64,000 nt of DNA from Pristionchus mayeri (lineage: Eukaryota > Nematoda > Chromadorea > Rhabditida > Neodiplogasteridae), in the NCBI GenBank assembly GCA_036245805.1, contig BTRK01000005.1:15476984-15540983 (forward strand), written 5' to 3'. Below are positions 11,932 through 23,246 of the stretch, in pieces. The notes under the pieces were generated by a model, which was given only the letters and a program-made list of their open reading frames with translations, was not told where the DNA came from and searched no databases. Every line of letters starts with the position of its first letter. Position 1 is the stretch's first letter. The position numbers and the translations under genes are program-made.

Positions 11932-12359
11932 ATGATAATTGGAACGTGAAAGGAAACGAGTGAAACGGTGTGACCGCACGCAAGTAAAGCAATGCAATGA
12001 TGATGAGAATTAGGCAAGTGAGCCTAGTGAATGGTTGAAGAGAAAAAAAGAAGGGGACGTAAAGCGACGAGAGCTTCGCTGAGATTCGTTCACCCGCCAA
12101 AGAAAAATCATCGCGAGTCGCGGCCGTTTTTATGACGCTCATGAAGGCGGAACATATTGGAATGGCTTCGAGGAACGCGGGAAAGTTCAAATAAATAGAA
12201 GGGAAGAAAAAAGGCGCCGAGAGGCCGCGGCGAACTTGGCTACAGTATGACTGCGTTATGGAGAGTGAATCGTAAAATGAATATATTTTTTTTTGGAATG
12301 ATTATTTATTTTGATTATTTTATGAATGAATTGTATTAGCGAAGTGACATTTCGCTATA
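11932..12359 (-). repeat. LTR-like direct repeat, copy 1
   Basis: This 428-bp block is nearly identical to 13793-14220 in direct orientation. On the minus strand a TGTCACTTCG...AATTATCA reading would give the usual TG...CA ends. It flanks gag- and pol-derived sequence of BEL/Pao type and is most simply an LTR. The 11560-11930 stretch next to it is open on the minus strand, but I recognise nothing in it. Confidence 0.65.
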
Positions 12360-12612
12360 CTGGGAGGGAGGCGAAAGAGAAAGAAGGAAAGTGTTCTGAT
12401 TGTTGTGTGATGAATGAATGAGACTAATTGGTCGAGCTTTATGAAGCTAGAGTAGCAAAGTGGAAAACGTAAAACAGTCAACGAACTAGAACAAGTTAGC
12501 ACGAAAAATGATTAGGTGACAACAGGTGGTACAAGCATATGCCAATATGGCCGAAATATTAATAGGGGTAACTCCAGGCACCAATCGGGGTGGTCGATTT
12601 CTTCATTGCCTG

Positions 12613-13260
12613 TTAGGGCTGGAGGTCGGGGTTGCGAGGGCAGAAGAACTTCATGTGGCGGAGACCACGACCGAGCTCGTCCGAGCATTCGCGTGTGCAG
12701 ATTTCGGGTTCGCATGAGGCGCTATGGGTGGGACCGATGTGACGGAAACATGTATGGCACTGGATGGGTGACATGAGGGAGATACGGGGGGAGACACTGG
12801 GGACAATTGTGCAATTGCGAGAGAGATGACAGACAGAGGAACAGAAAGTGCATTTGACGGTCTGAGAATTGTGGGACGTCTTGAAATTGGGAGTAGTGCG
12901 AGGTACAATTGGAGATCGACTACGATCTCTTGTGTGACTGGGACGGTCAATTGAATTGGGGGTACGATACTGAGAGCGAGGGGCAATGATAACTCGGGGA
13001 GTTCTGGGGGTAGATACCGACTGGGTAATGGGAGAAGGCTGGGAGATCTTGGTCAGAATGGCAGATAGAGTGAGCGTCATGGATCCAAGGTCGTCTTTGA
13101 TAGCCTTGAGCTCATTGGAGACGAGTGCTCTGAGATCACTGACGTCCTCCTTGACATCGTTGACCTCTTGAGTGAGGTGAGTGTACATCGACTCGATGTA
13201 ATCCCTAGTGGTGAAGTCATCCTGGTAGGAAACGGCGAGAAGCTCGGCTTCCTCGTCCAT
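12613..13260 (-). CDS. Gag-like zinc-knuckle protein of a BEL/Pao retroelement
   Basis: A 215-residue ORF. Residues of roughly 20-75 are predicted coiled coil (many E, D, K and L, e.g. VNDVKEDVSDLRALV). A basic Ser/Arg/Pro linker follows, then a C-terminal CCHC knuckle of exact C-x2-C-x4-H-x4-C spacing (CTFCSSVCHLSRNC) and a second Cys/His cluster (CHTCFRHIGPTHSASC). Gag proteins coat the element RNA in the particle. The ORF is intact, but no protease or reverse transcriptase follows it. The linkage to BEL/Pao rests on the adjacent integrase tail and LTRs. Confidence 0.6.
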   Translation of the reverse strand: MDEEAELLAVSYQDDFTTRDYIESMYTHLTQEVNDVKEDVSDLRALVSNELKAIKDDLGSMTLTLSAILTKISQPSPITQSVSTPRTPRVIIAPRSQYRTPNSIDRPSHTRDRSRSPIVPRTTPNFKTSHNSQTVKCTFCSSVCHLSRNCTIVPSVSPRISLMSPIQCHTCFRHIGPTHSASCEPEICTRECSDELGRGLRHMKFFCPRNPDLQP

Positions 13261-13412
13261 CTTGCTTTCCTCTGCGTTCGCGAGAGGCTGAATGGGATTG
13301 ATGAAATGAGAGAATGATTGAAAGATAAATGATTTGATAATTACAGTGTGAATTCACAGTGGAAACCTCGGGGGGGGGGGGGGGAATGGGAAATGGGAAA
13401 GGGAGATGAATC

Positions 13413-13826
13413 CTAGTGATTTCGGCGTGCGTTCTTTGATCGAGTGACCATTGGATGAGATGTTTGTGCTACAGGGCCCACCGGGTGTGACTCTTCAGAT
13501 GAATGAATTTCAAGTGGAATAAGGAAGTTAAGTGGTCTCTCAATGATTCTGCCAGCAAGTAAGCGCAGGGTCGCAGAGGAATCTGTGAGCGTGAGGATTT
13601 TTGCCATTTTCCACGCTGATCTCGGGGTGTTACCACTCTCATCCATGACTAAGACAATGGAACCGATTTTGGGGGTGGAACTGGATGATCGGTTTGACTG
13701 GAGAGTGTCTGAAGACTTATTGAACGAATCTCTGAGGGTAGCGAGGTACTCAGTATGCCACTTTTGCCAGAAAGAATCAACGATATTGATTAATGATAAT
13801 TGGAACGTGAAAGGAAACGAGTGAAA
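13413..13826 (-). pseudogene. BEL/Pao integrase C-terminal fragment
   Basis: Open on the minus strand directly from the inner edge of the LTR-like repeat. It reads SFWQKWHTEYLATLR, then PKIGSIVLVMDESGNTPRSAWKMAKI and RLLAGRIIERPLNFLIPLE. This is the standard tail of BEL/Pao pol (PKxGxxVLxxDE...W...GR...RP...LxPLE). Everything upstream in pol is missing, so this is a fragment. Its position next to a 5' LTR and before gag is the reverse of normal order and points to rearrangement. Confidence 0.7.
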
Positions 13827-14220
13827 CGGTGTGACCGCACGCAAGTAAAGCAATGCAATGATGATGAGAATTAGGCAAGTGAGCCTAGTGAATGGTTGAA
13901 GAGAAAAAAAGAAGGGGACGTAAAGCGACGTGAGCTTCGCTGAGATTCGTTCACCCGCCAAAGAAAAATCATCGCGAGTCGCGGCCGTTTTTATGACGCT
14001 CATGAAGGCGGAACATATTGGAATGGCTTCGAGGAACGCGGGAAAGTTAAAATAAATAGAAGGGAAGAAAAAAGGCGCCGAGAGGCCGCGGCGAACTTGG
14101 CTACAGTATGACTGCGTTATGGAGAGTGAATCGTAAAATGAATATATTTTTTTTTGGAATGATTATTTATTTTGATTATTTTATGAATGAATTGTAGTAG
14201 CGAAGTGACATTTCGCTATA
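13793..14220 (-). repeat. LTR-like direct repeat, copy 2
   Basis: Direct copy of 11932-12359 with very few differences, which argues for recent identity. In minus orientation it is the upstream LTR, and it joins the pol tail with no primer-binding site or gag leader between them. Confidence 0.65.
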
Positions 14221-14265
14221 GTACGATTCTCAGGAATAAGGATATATACAAAATGGTATTTTTAG

Positions 14266-17200
14266 TTGAGAGCAGCGACCAATGGTGTGAAGAACCTCGT
14301 GCAAGTGATCAAAAAGGGACCGATAAAAAAAGCGAAGGAGAATCTAAATGCAATAAGGGCATCAGGGAACGCCAAGTACGAACGCCAAGTACACAGCGAA
14401 AGGCGAATGCAGAGGTAAATCTGCTGGTGAGGGGATCTACGTCTGTGTACGGAATACGGGGAAATTGAAAAGCTTGTTCTTATATGTAGAGACCACAAGG
14501 CGATCTGTCAAAATAACAACACAAAGATATTATTGTGCCTAAAGTATCCCTAAGAGTCTAAATAATATCATGCTTTTTGATTTCGGTCGATATCTCAACT
14601 CTGCGTCGAATTATTTCAAGAAAATCTTTCGTTCGCTCTCAATGGAAAAATTGCTGGAAATCGGGACATGTAGAAAATATTTTCCTCTTAGAGATCATAC
14701 ATGAGTTTCTGTCCACCCGAAGCAAGTGTTCTCTTGGTGTCGTGGTAGTGCGTTTTCTCTATCACTCACAACTTGCGTGATCAAGTCCCCTCGGTTGCAG
14801 GAGGGTTTGCAGTTTGCAATGTTTGCAATTTGTTGATTAATTTCTAAATAAATTACTCACAAATCAGAAAAAAAATCCTAAAATTTTCAAATTTGTTTTA
14901 CAGTATCTTATCGATGGGAACTATCATAATCGAATGGAGCAGCTATATACGAGCACCCGAACACCTTTAACCCCAAAACCTCATTTTAATTAGCGTACGC
15001 CAACCTAATTAGAGTTGTCTGATCAAGCTGCTCCACTGGTCATTTGTGGAGGATGGCAAGAGCTACCAAATCAGTGAAATTTCAAATCACTTTTGGTTGA
15101 CTGGACTGTTAATTTCTTCGAGTTCAAATCTATCGCTATGCGAGATAGTGCCAAACGCATTATATTTTTTGAAAGTACTATAGCCGTGTATTACAGCAGC
15201 AACTTAAAATGAAATGTATCACGAAAGGCCAACTTGAAAAAAGCACCATTGCCGAATACTGATCTCCTGGGCATGATCTAAGATGAATTGATCTACCGTG
15301 CATTCAAATTGTTAGAATTAGAGATTAAAACATGCCGAAAATGTATAGATCCGGCCCTGTTCAGCACATTATTTTTGTAAGGGAATTGTGCGATCCTCCT
15401 GTCACAAGCCAAATTTATTTAAACATTGATGCCAAAAATTCGACATTAAAATCGACATATTTTATCAGTTCCTGTCTCATATACAGTTGATCAGCTCGTA
15501 ATTTTGTGATTACGTGCTGAAGCTGACCCTACCCTATTACATTCTGGCTTGGGTAAGTTGGGTGATAGGTACTTTTGGTAGAGAAGTAATCCTAGCCTGG
15601 ACACCAAAAGACGGAATTTTGTATGCTTCTCAAGTATAACATATTTTGTTTTTGAAAAATCAAAATTTTGAGGAACATGAAGATAATTTCAGCTAGACTT
15701 TTCTTATGTATGAATGACGCAATAGTAGTACACTATATTGTCCATATTCTAAGAACTGTTAATTTGATTATCAGGGCAGGAATACTAATCGATTGAACAG
15801 CTCTATCACTACATCGTACTCAGTGTTCCTCATGTAATTCGGGGAAGGGTGGACCAAACCTACCATTCAACCCAGATTTAGAAAGTACTAGACATGGCCT
15901 TCTCAATAATATTTGTGAAGTTGCCCCCTGATTTTTCTCTTCTGCAAAATAGTGATCCAAACATTTTTGAAAAAAAAATCCGAAACTTGGTTTGATGACA
16001 ATCATCAATTTCTCGTATACCCTGAGTCGCTTATTTGATCTGAACATATGTATTGAATGTTCAAGTGTTCCACCTAATTACGGTACTGAGTTAGCTCAAA
16101 GCGATTTGAGATGAGCATTTTACGCTAGCTCAAACGTCGTTCTCGAAATCGGACAGGACTTATGTTTCAGCCTAATATTTAAATTTTTAAAGTGAACTCG
16201 CTATCATGATTGACATTCATTTTAGTTAGTTATTTCAGTTCTACCGACGTAATAATAGAGAAGACTTCGAAATAATGATCGAGAAGCGAGGACATGCGAA
16301 AGAACGCTACGGTCTTCTATCTGAATTAGTGTTCGATGAAGTATCTAATCTGCTTCGAATTCGTGAAAAAACAACGGAAGTCATCCGGAAGAGAGATAAG
16401 AGCGGAAATCCGATGCGTGGCCAGGATCTGCTGTTGAACGGGAAAAAAGTTTTGATAGTAAGTATCAATTCTTTGTAATAGAGGTCGAGTGGAAGGGTGC
16501 GAATTTGACTATGCATATTCTTGGCATTGAAAGTTCTCTGTAAGGGGAAGGATGGTACAAAGATTTCGAAATGATGGAATAGAGCTAATATTGCAGGATT
16601 ACCTGCATTATTATTATCCAAACAGCATCATCAAATCAATTAAGCGCATAATGATTGTATTTTTAGGAAATACTGAAAAACGGACCGTTAACTGACCATG
16701 ACAGATAATTCTCTATCGGATCCACTATCGCCATCGTGGTATCATTTTAAATCTATCAGCATATAAGTAGATTCCGTAATTATTTCATTCAATTTAGAGT
16801 TCATGTGTGCAAAATATTGCTTATATTATTCTATCTTTAAATAAGTCTCCGAATAGTTTGGTTTCTGGCATCCACATTATATTAGCCAAAATAGGAAAGA
16901 AAATAATTGTTTTATTGTAAAATGTTCAGATACTGGCTCGCAATACGCGTTATTGATTTATCAGCATGCATTTTTTCAGCAACCATTGGAAGTAGACAAT
17001 GAGGATTTGTCAAAGGAGGACGAAATGTGGGCGGTAGATGAGTCAATTGAAGCGACGGAAAAGAGGAGTTATACGAAACGATGTCTTTCTCATTCATTTC
17101 ACGAGCAAAGGGGCAGAGAGCATCAAAAAAGTGATTAATGGAAAAGACGTATTCCTTGCCATTGTAAGTTCTTGATGCTGTATATTCCTTCTCATTAATG

Positions 17201-18451
17201 AATTGCAACAACTTACTGTCATCTAACCGATGAATGCTTACAAGTCAGTTATTTGCCAATTTAGGACCACACTCTCGGCAGACTTCAAGGCGATATCGTG
17301 GACTTCGGCTGCAAATGCACTGTGAGAAACTAATTATTATGCGATACTGCCGGGAAGTACATCAACTTTCGTTTGTTTACGTCCAACACGTCACAATGAA
17401 CATTTCTTAGAGAAAATCACGCGACAATCATTGCTTCACAATCTTGTCCATTATGATCGAAGCAAGATATTCTTAACGAATCACATGTTTAGGGAAGAAA
17501 GGCAATAAGGAATTCTTTCCTATCAGCGAAAAGCAGAGGGAAAACCTTACTTGTGCTGCTCGGAGCACATGGATCTCAAAGTGGAGAAACTGTGATCTAC
17601 AATGGAGATGATACCCTTGCGTGCCAGGAGGTTTAGTTTCGTTCTATACAACGGAATATAATAGTATATTACATGGAATAGTATGGAAATAGTATAGGGA
17701 TAGAGCAAAACGAATGGATTCCTTGCCTTTCCGGTGTAAGTCATCCTGGTGGAATCTCAATGATATGGTGGCGGAGCTCGTGTTCCTTGATGTGGCAGTC
17801 CACGTTTTTGTTCTGGTCTGCCGCAAGAAGGCCGATGGTAAAACAATTTACTCATTTATTGTGTGAGAGTGCCAGAAGCAGTTCAAATTGCGAATAATTC
17901 TTTTACAAATTATCAAGAATCGACAAGTTATTAAGAAAAGCATTATCCATATAACATCTATACGGCTATTATAGGATGGGTCGATTCTACTCCACTGAGT
18001 AGACCTATGGGCAACGACACCGTCAAGGTGGCCTTCGCATGTCAATCAAGCCAATACTGTACGACCGGGAGACCGTGTGACCCAGTCACCCAACGGATAT
18101 TACGAGTAAGAACTGCAGTTTCATATCCACATCACAGCAAACTTTAACACACATCAGCAGTGAGCACCACTGTAGTAGACACAATTTATGTTACCGTTTT
18201 AGAGTTTTGTAAAAAAATCTTCTCAAGATTTAGATGTTGTTAGAGTGCATTGTACCAACACGTTCCAACTAAATTACAATTCTAAATTATCTCGGTTTCA
18301 GCATGATATCCTAAATATCGGCTCGGATTTTCTACGAACAGATACATTTCAGGCATATGAGAAGGAATGCAGTCCTGTTGAAGCGTACGAGAGCCTGCTA
18401 GGTAAAACGAGCTACGAAGGAGTAGTAGGAATGTCCTTCACTGATGTTTAA
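14266..18451 (+). pseudogene. Gene family X, copy A (unknown function, disrupted)
   Basis: Exon-like blocks recur in copies B and C on the other strand. They are 14266-14414 (basic; IKKGPIKKAKENL), 16239-16457 (IEKRGHAKERYGLLSELV...LLLNGKKVLI), 16667-16739 (LKNGPLTDHD), about 17037-17164 (IHFTSKGAESIKKVINGKDV), 17265-17321 (DHTLGRLQGDIVDFGCKCT), 17975-18105 (VKVAFACQSSQYCTTGRPCD) and about 18353-18451 (FQAYEKECSPVEAYESLLG, ending in TAA). Exon 16667-16739 contains an in-frame TAA at 16706-16708 where copies B and C are open, so this copy is probably dead or shortened. The 17975-18105 exon has exactly the same length (131 nt) as its copy C counterpart. I do not recognise the protein. Conserved Cys pairs suggest a folded domain. 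The stretch 14415-16238 between exons holds nothing I recognise. Confidence 0.5.
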
Positions 18452-20020
18452 TTCGATGCCATCTCCATGGTGCTTCCAGAATAAAGTGATTTCGAAAAAA
18501 TCGTAAAAACATCATATTTGTCATGTTTTACAGCCAAAATAAATAAAAAAAATCAGCGTTAATACCTATTTAAAACCCGTTCTCTGTAAGAATGCAGGTA
18601 GGATGGCACAACTCTGCCAAAATAGTCACCCGGAGCTCATACTTTGGGAACATGACCCCTCGGGCCAAAGAACTTTTCAACCGGAAGCGTGACCTGGAAT
18701 ATCGATTTTTGATCTACCGAAATCGATTTGTCAAATTTCAGATTTCGATGCCTTGCTATAGCGCATTCGAAAGAACACGAAAAGTTATGATAGAAACCCA
18801 AAAGGAAACCAGAATCCATCAACGTTGTCGTCAGATAGAGTTCGAAGAGTGAACTTTTTCATCACTTTTGGTAGATCATGGTATGAATGCACATGAAGCC
18901 ATAAGTTCCACATCTTGGATTTTTCATATATTGTGTGGTTTTTAATGCTGAATAAAATGCACTCTTTGTTGGAGTGGAATTTTACGCTATAAGGACCGAA
19001 AATCGCGCTCAACGATGACGCACTTCGAGACTTTTTTTACAAACTTGAGATATCGATATCGTGCAATAGCTCATTCGAAAGAGCATGAAAAGTTAAGTCA
19101 GAGACTGCAGGGAAATCTGAATCCATCAACGTTGACGTCATTTAGACCTGATCATTTGAAATTCTTCATACGAACGACCTGAAGTTTTTCGACTATATCA
19201 TTTTTACATTACATTTTGGTGACCTAGGATATCGAAATTCAAATTCTTTAAAAAGAGATTCCTCGTAATTCGCTCTCGAGAAGAAATTATTGAAGTATTT
19301 CTCATATCAGGGCTCGCACGAGTGAAGGTCAATAACATTATCCACACATAGGGTTAAACGTATTCACTCTACTCCTTAGTTATCTCTCCTACAATCACTC
19401 AATTCAATTTCAATTCAATTATTTATCCACCAGATTTAGTGTATGGGAAACGCGATAGTCTTCGTTAGCTTGTGGAGGATGTGGTTGTACACAGGGTTCA
19501 CCTCGAATCTAACGCCCCCAGGGTCGCTAACGGCGTTGAATCGAGGGAGAAAAGGGAAAGAGGATCTTGAGAACAGCTTGAAGATTAGGGGGATTGAAGG
19601 AGGCTTTGGTGGGGGCAGCAGGTTGGGTTAAAGTAGCAAGAGCGAATCGGAAGAGAAAGATATTGAGGATAATGAGAGAAGGTAGGAGAGGAGGTGGTTC
19701 TGAATTACTAGATTTGAGACATGTTTTGCGCAGACTGTAATACTCCTTTGGATTTTTCGATTAGATAACTCGTGATTCAACTCTCACATAATGCGCTCTT
19801 AGAGCTTTCTCAAAATTCTTGGATATTGTTTTTGCAATCACGCTATTCGGTGCAAGAGAAGTCGCTCTCTCGCAAGTCGCAAGAGAAGTCGCAAGAGAGA
19901 TCATGGATCCTTACTCATTATTATTATGATTGAATGCCAAATAGCCTCTCCACCTCGCTTGCCACCTAAATCTAATCTGAAGAGAGCGGTTGCTCATACG
20001 AAAGAGCGCGAATGCAACGC
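18452..20020. other. Intergenic stretch without a recognised gene
   Basis: AT-rich. It has two short echoes of the agctcattcgaaagagcatgaaaagtta motif (about 18755 and 19065), also found at 6700, 29445 and 31935. The open frame at 18592-18850 spans one of these repeats and is not convincing. A tcgcaagagaag tandem run lies near 19860-19890. Confidence 0.4.
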
Positions 20021-20029
20021 ACTGTCGTC

Positions 20030-20325
20030 TCTCCTCGCAGGGGTGAGGCGAAGCCGGGAAAGGGCGAAACCCTGCCAAAATTTGTGCGATTTAACTGGGA
20101 ACGGATCAGAATTGACTCCGCCCTTTCTTGTTCGTCTCGCTTTCAACCCAGTCTCTGTTGATGTCTTTTCAATCACTTCTTGAGTTCTAGCGCCATTCAG
20201 AGATGAAATATCGACAAACGGCCAAAAGTATGATCATGTTAGGACACCAATGGTTACGTTGATCATAGTTTTGGTTGGCATGGCTTCATTTCGGCTATAC
20301 CCCTTGTGGTCCCTAAACATAACTA
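20030..20325. repeat. Dispersed repeat shared with 39870-40165
   Basis: Same-orientation match in three blocks: gggtgaggcg...ccgggaaa, gacaaacgg.c.aaa.atga and ttgtggtccctaa.cata. GC-rich in the first part. No coding sense is evident. Confidence 0.5.
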
Positions 20326-21253
20326 CGCTCACTCTGATGGGAGGATCCACGTTCGACAGGACATAAGAGAGACTTTCTGTGAAAACTAAGCAATAGTACG
20401 TATAGGGCGTACAACGAAAAATAAAGTGTTGATTTTAAGATGTCCCTAGGGGTAACTTTTCAAGTAGAGTTCAAAAATCGACCTTAGGAAGCCGTAACTC
20501 GAATCCCTCATTTTGAGTGTTGCGCTGAAGTTGGGCGTTCGGTTTTTGTATTATTTGACCGGCTCATCCAAACACCTTACATATTTGGTCAGTGGAGTCG
20601 TTAAAGGAGGAGGAAAGGGAAAATGAACTTCGTTTACTAAAGATATATCCGGATTTATTCCTTGAACGACAGAAAGCCAAAATTTGAAAAACGGAGATCA
20701 AAGATCAAGGGAGATACGCGCACGGGTACTGTAATTGATAGCTCAGGGAAATGGCTGCGAAAAGATTGCGCAGCGCACACTATCTCACTACCTCTTTCTC
20801 CTCTTTCTAGTTCGATCTGTAGAGCGGCGACAACGAGAGTGGGAAAGGGACAGGTTCGATTCCCGCCGAGGACTAACATTTTGCCGCGGTGGTTTCTGCA
20901 TTAATGCAATGAGGGAAACCTATTTAGCATATTGTGACACTCATTTTCATTTCTTTTATCAAACATTTTCATTTTTACAATGCAATACAACAAAACAGTA
21001 CAATAAAGAGATTGAAGAATTCGATTTTCCGTACAAATTCAATCCGGTGAACAATCATGATTGTAGATCATTCGTTTGAGTCTCTATTCTGACCCTTTAG
21101 ACAAGTGTCTAGTCAATCGATGAAAGATGCACGTACGCAAAGAATGGGACAAACAGCTCTTTTCAAACGATTTTATCATTGTCTTGATTGTTTTTTTTTC
21201 ATTACACAAGTTACATTATTGTATCACTAATTGATCGATTGATTGATCTCTAG

Positions 21254-21988
21254 ATGACATCACTTCCCGATCCCTTTCTCCCCGACCCCAAGCAAGCGGA
21301 CAAGATTCTGGCTAGAATCAAAGCAGCCAAGGAGAGGGAGCAGAAGATCTTCGCAGATGGGGTTGACCTCGAGAAGACTGTGGAGTGTTCCTGCACTCGT
21401 TGTCCCCCTAGAGATCTCGAGGAAATGCACGATTACTGCTGCAAATCGCTGTTTCTCTACTCTCTTCTCAAGAAAGGAAATCTCTTCAAGGAGGGATTGC
21501 TGGATAAGCTGAAGGACCACGGTAGGAAAGCCTGCATTACGCAGGATCAATACTTCAAGGAGTACCTGCTCACAGAAGCGGTTAGTTACTATACTTCCTA
21601 TTGTTGATAACTTTCATCTCAATCACTCACTTGAGGGTACGGAAGCTGCAGTTGCCCTCTACGGCTATGCGAGTGAACATGTGGCCATCGATGCGAATCA
21701 GTGAGTTCCCCTTTCCAACAATCGTTTACTCTATTGAAAGGCTATTGTATCCGGAATACACTATATCAATCAAATAGATACCATGGATAGAAAGAATGAA
21801 ACTTACTATTGAGGGCGAGAAGACACGGGTGCTATCGAGTGATAGTGGCCTCTCTTCTCGGACCACTCGGACGAGGACAGAGAGTTCGACTCCCCGCTTG
21901 TGTCATCGATGCCGTCCGGAAGAAATGGCCAAGTGCCGATGGACATTACACCGGCTTCAAGCCATCTGCGCTATTCGATGAAGAATAG
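21254..21988 (+). CDS. P2X7 intracellular-domain-like zinc protein
   Basis: Exon 1 (21254-21592) has an acidic/basic helical N-terminus and then a Cys cluster: CSCTRC at residues 45-50, YCC at 61-63 and CIT at 94-96. This matches the spacing of the P2X7 receptor C-terminal (ballast) domain family, C.C..C...E..CC...CIT. A short exon (about 21636-21700) gives LYGYASEHVAIDANQ. A last exon starting near 21814 gives YRVIVASLLGPLGRG, then RLPACVIDAVRKKWPS and YTGFKPSALFDEE before TAG. The family's usual closing run is RVxLPxCVxxxIRxxFP...YTGF. Both inferred acceptors end in gag, so the joins are less certain than the domain. There is no channel domain. Family members outside P2X receptors are stand-alone or transposon-linked. 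The gene lies inside the TTAA-flanked element. Confidence 0.65.
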
Positions 21989-22115
21989 CTATGTCATGGA
22001 CTAAATGATAAAGTATTTGTATACCCACAAGCTAGTATTGCTAATTGAAATGTAATATTCATGTGCAAACTATCGTCGATACTATATCGTCTGCTAATGT
22101 AATCCTCCCTATCAG

Positions 22116-23246
22116 ATGCAACGACGAGCTTGCGTCGTGTGCCATCAGAGGAAATTCCAGAAAGAGATGCACGCATTTACGGAAAATGAGAAGAAACGGA
22201 CAACGTGGATAAACGCTGTCCGTTCAACCCCAGAAGGAAGAAGATCTCTCATGGCAGTGGTGAATGCATCCAAGTGTCCCTATCTCTGTGCAAGTCACTT
22301 CTCCCCCTCTGACTACACATACTCGGCAACTGCTACCGTACTTCGACCTGATGCTGTCCCTTCCTTTGTGGTGAGTAATATACACAATTAAACGGGAGAA
22401 AATATATTTATCTATCTCATACAACGGAAACAGAGGCCTTTAGGAGACGACTGCTCCATCTACAGTATCCCAACCATCTATCGTACTCCCTCCTACCTGT
22501 TCCCCTCTTCTCTCGCCCTTCCCCTCTTCATCTTCCTTCGTCTTTCCTCGCCCTCGTCCTCTTCAATCCTCTCTTCCGTCTTACGTCCGTCCTCCTCCAC
22601 TCCTAACTCGATCTCCTCTTCTCTGCTGCGTCTGCTGTTGCCGACCTGAACAGGTATTCATTAATTATCATTACTGCATTCCATCTCGCACTAAACTAAC
22701 TCAAATTAGATTATTTAAAAAATGAGGTATTTTTGATAACTACTTGAAGGCTCGAGATATGAACGAAAGCTCCGAATGGACTCCTCCTACCCCTGCCACT
22801 CCCCGCATCGAAAGTGTCCCTCTATCGAACTACATAATAGTGTCGAAGGAGTCATTGACCTCCCTCCTCCTAGAGTGTCCCAAGTGCGAACAGGGACAAT
22901 GTCATCTATCCTTCCACATGGTAGGACTCGCGGCATCATGCACGAGGGAGTGCAACAGATGTGATACTACGAGACTACGGAGAAGAAAAGAAAAATTGCT
23001 CTCGCCGAACAAAAGGTAAACAAGGAGAGGTAACCAATTTACGAACCATTTTTAATTAAGAAGTTGTGGGAGACACTCACCCGTCCTCTTCGTCCTCATG
23101 GAGTCGACAGCAACTTGGAGGAGGAGGCGCCCGAGAACGACGACGAGGGCGAGGACGACGCCCTCCTCCCCCCTCCTCTTCCTCATCTCCCTCTCCTCAA
23201 TTCGATGGCAGACGAGGCCCTAGGATATATGACTGATGAGGAGTAG
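22116..23246 (+). CDS. THAP-domain protein with CPxC zinc motif (transposase-derived)
   Basis: Exon 1 (22116-22370) encodes a full THAP zinc finger: C6 and C9, W31, C58 and H61 (C-x2-C-x48-C-x2-H), then AVPSFV, the family's AVPxx box. THAP domains bind DNA sequence-specifically and occur in P-element and Kolobok transposases. A downstream exon (22750-23015) encodes SKESLTSLLLECPKCEQ followed by a CTREC..C cluster, like the zinc segment that follows THAP in Kolobok-type proteins. A last open block (about 23064-23246) is acidic and ends GYMTDEE-stop. The joins between blocks are uncertain: the Ser/Pro-rich stretch 22434-22650 meets stops, and the phase into the acidic block does not match simply. 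No DDE core is visible between the zinc motif and the end. Confidence 0.6.

Noticed and set aside
18592..18852. 86-residue ORF
   Set aside because: It spans a dispersed agctcattcgaaagagc-type repeat and has no domain or splice context.
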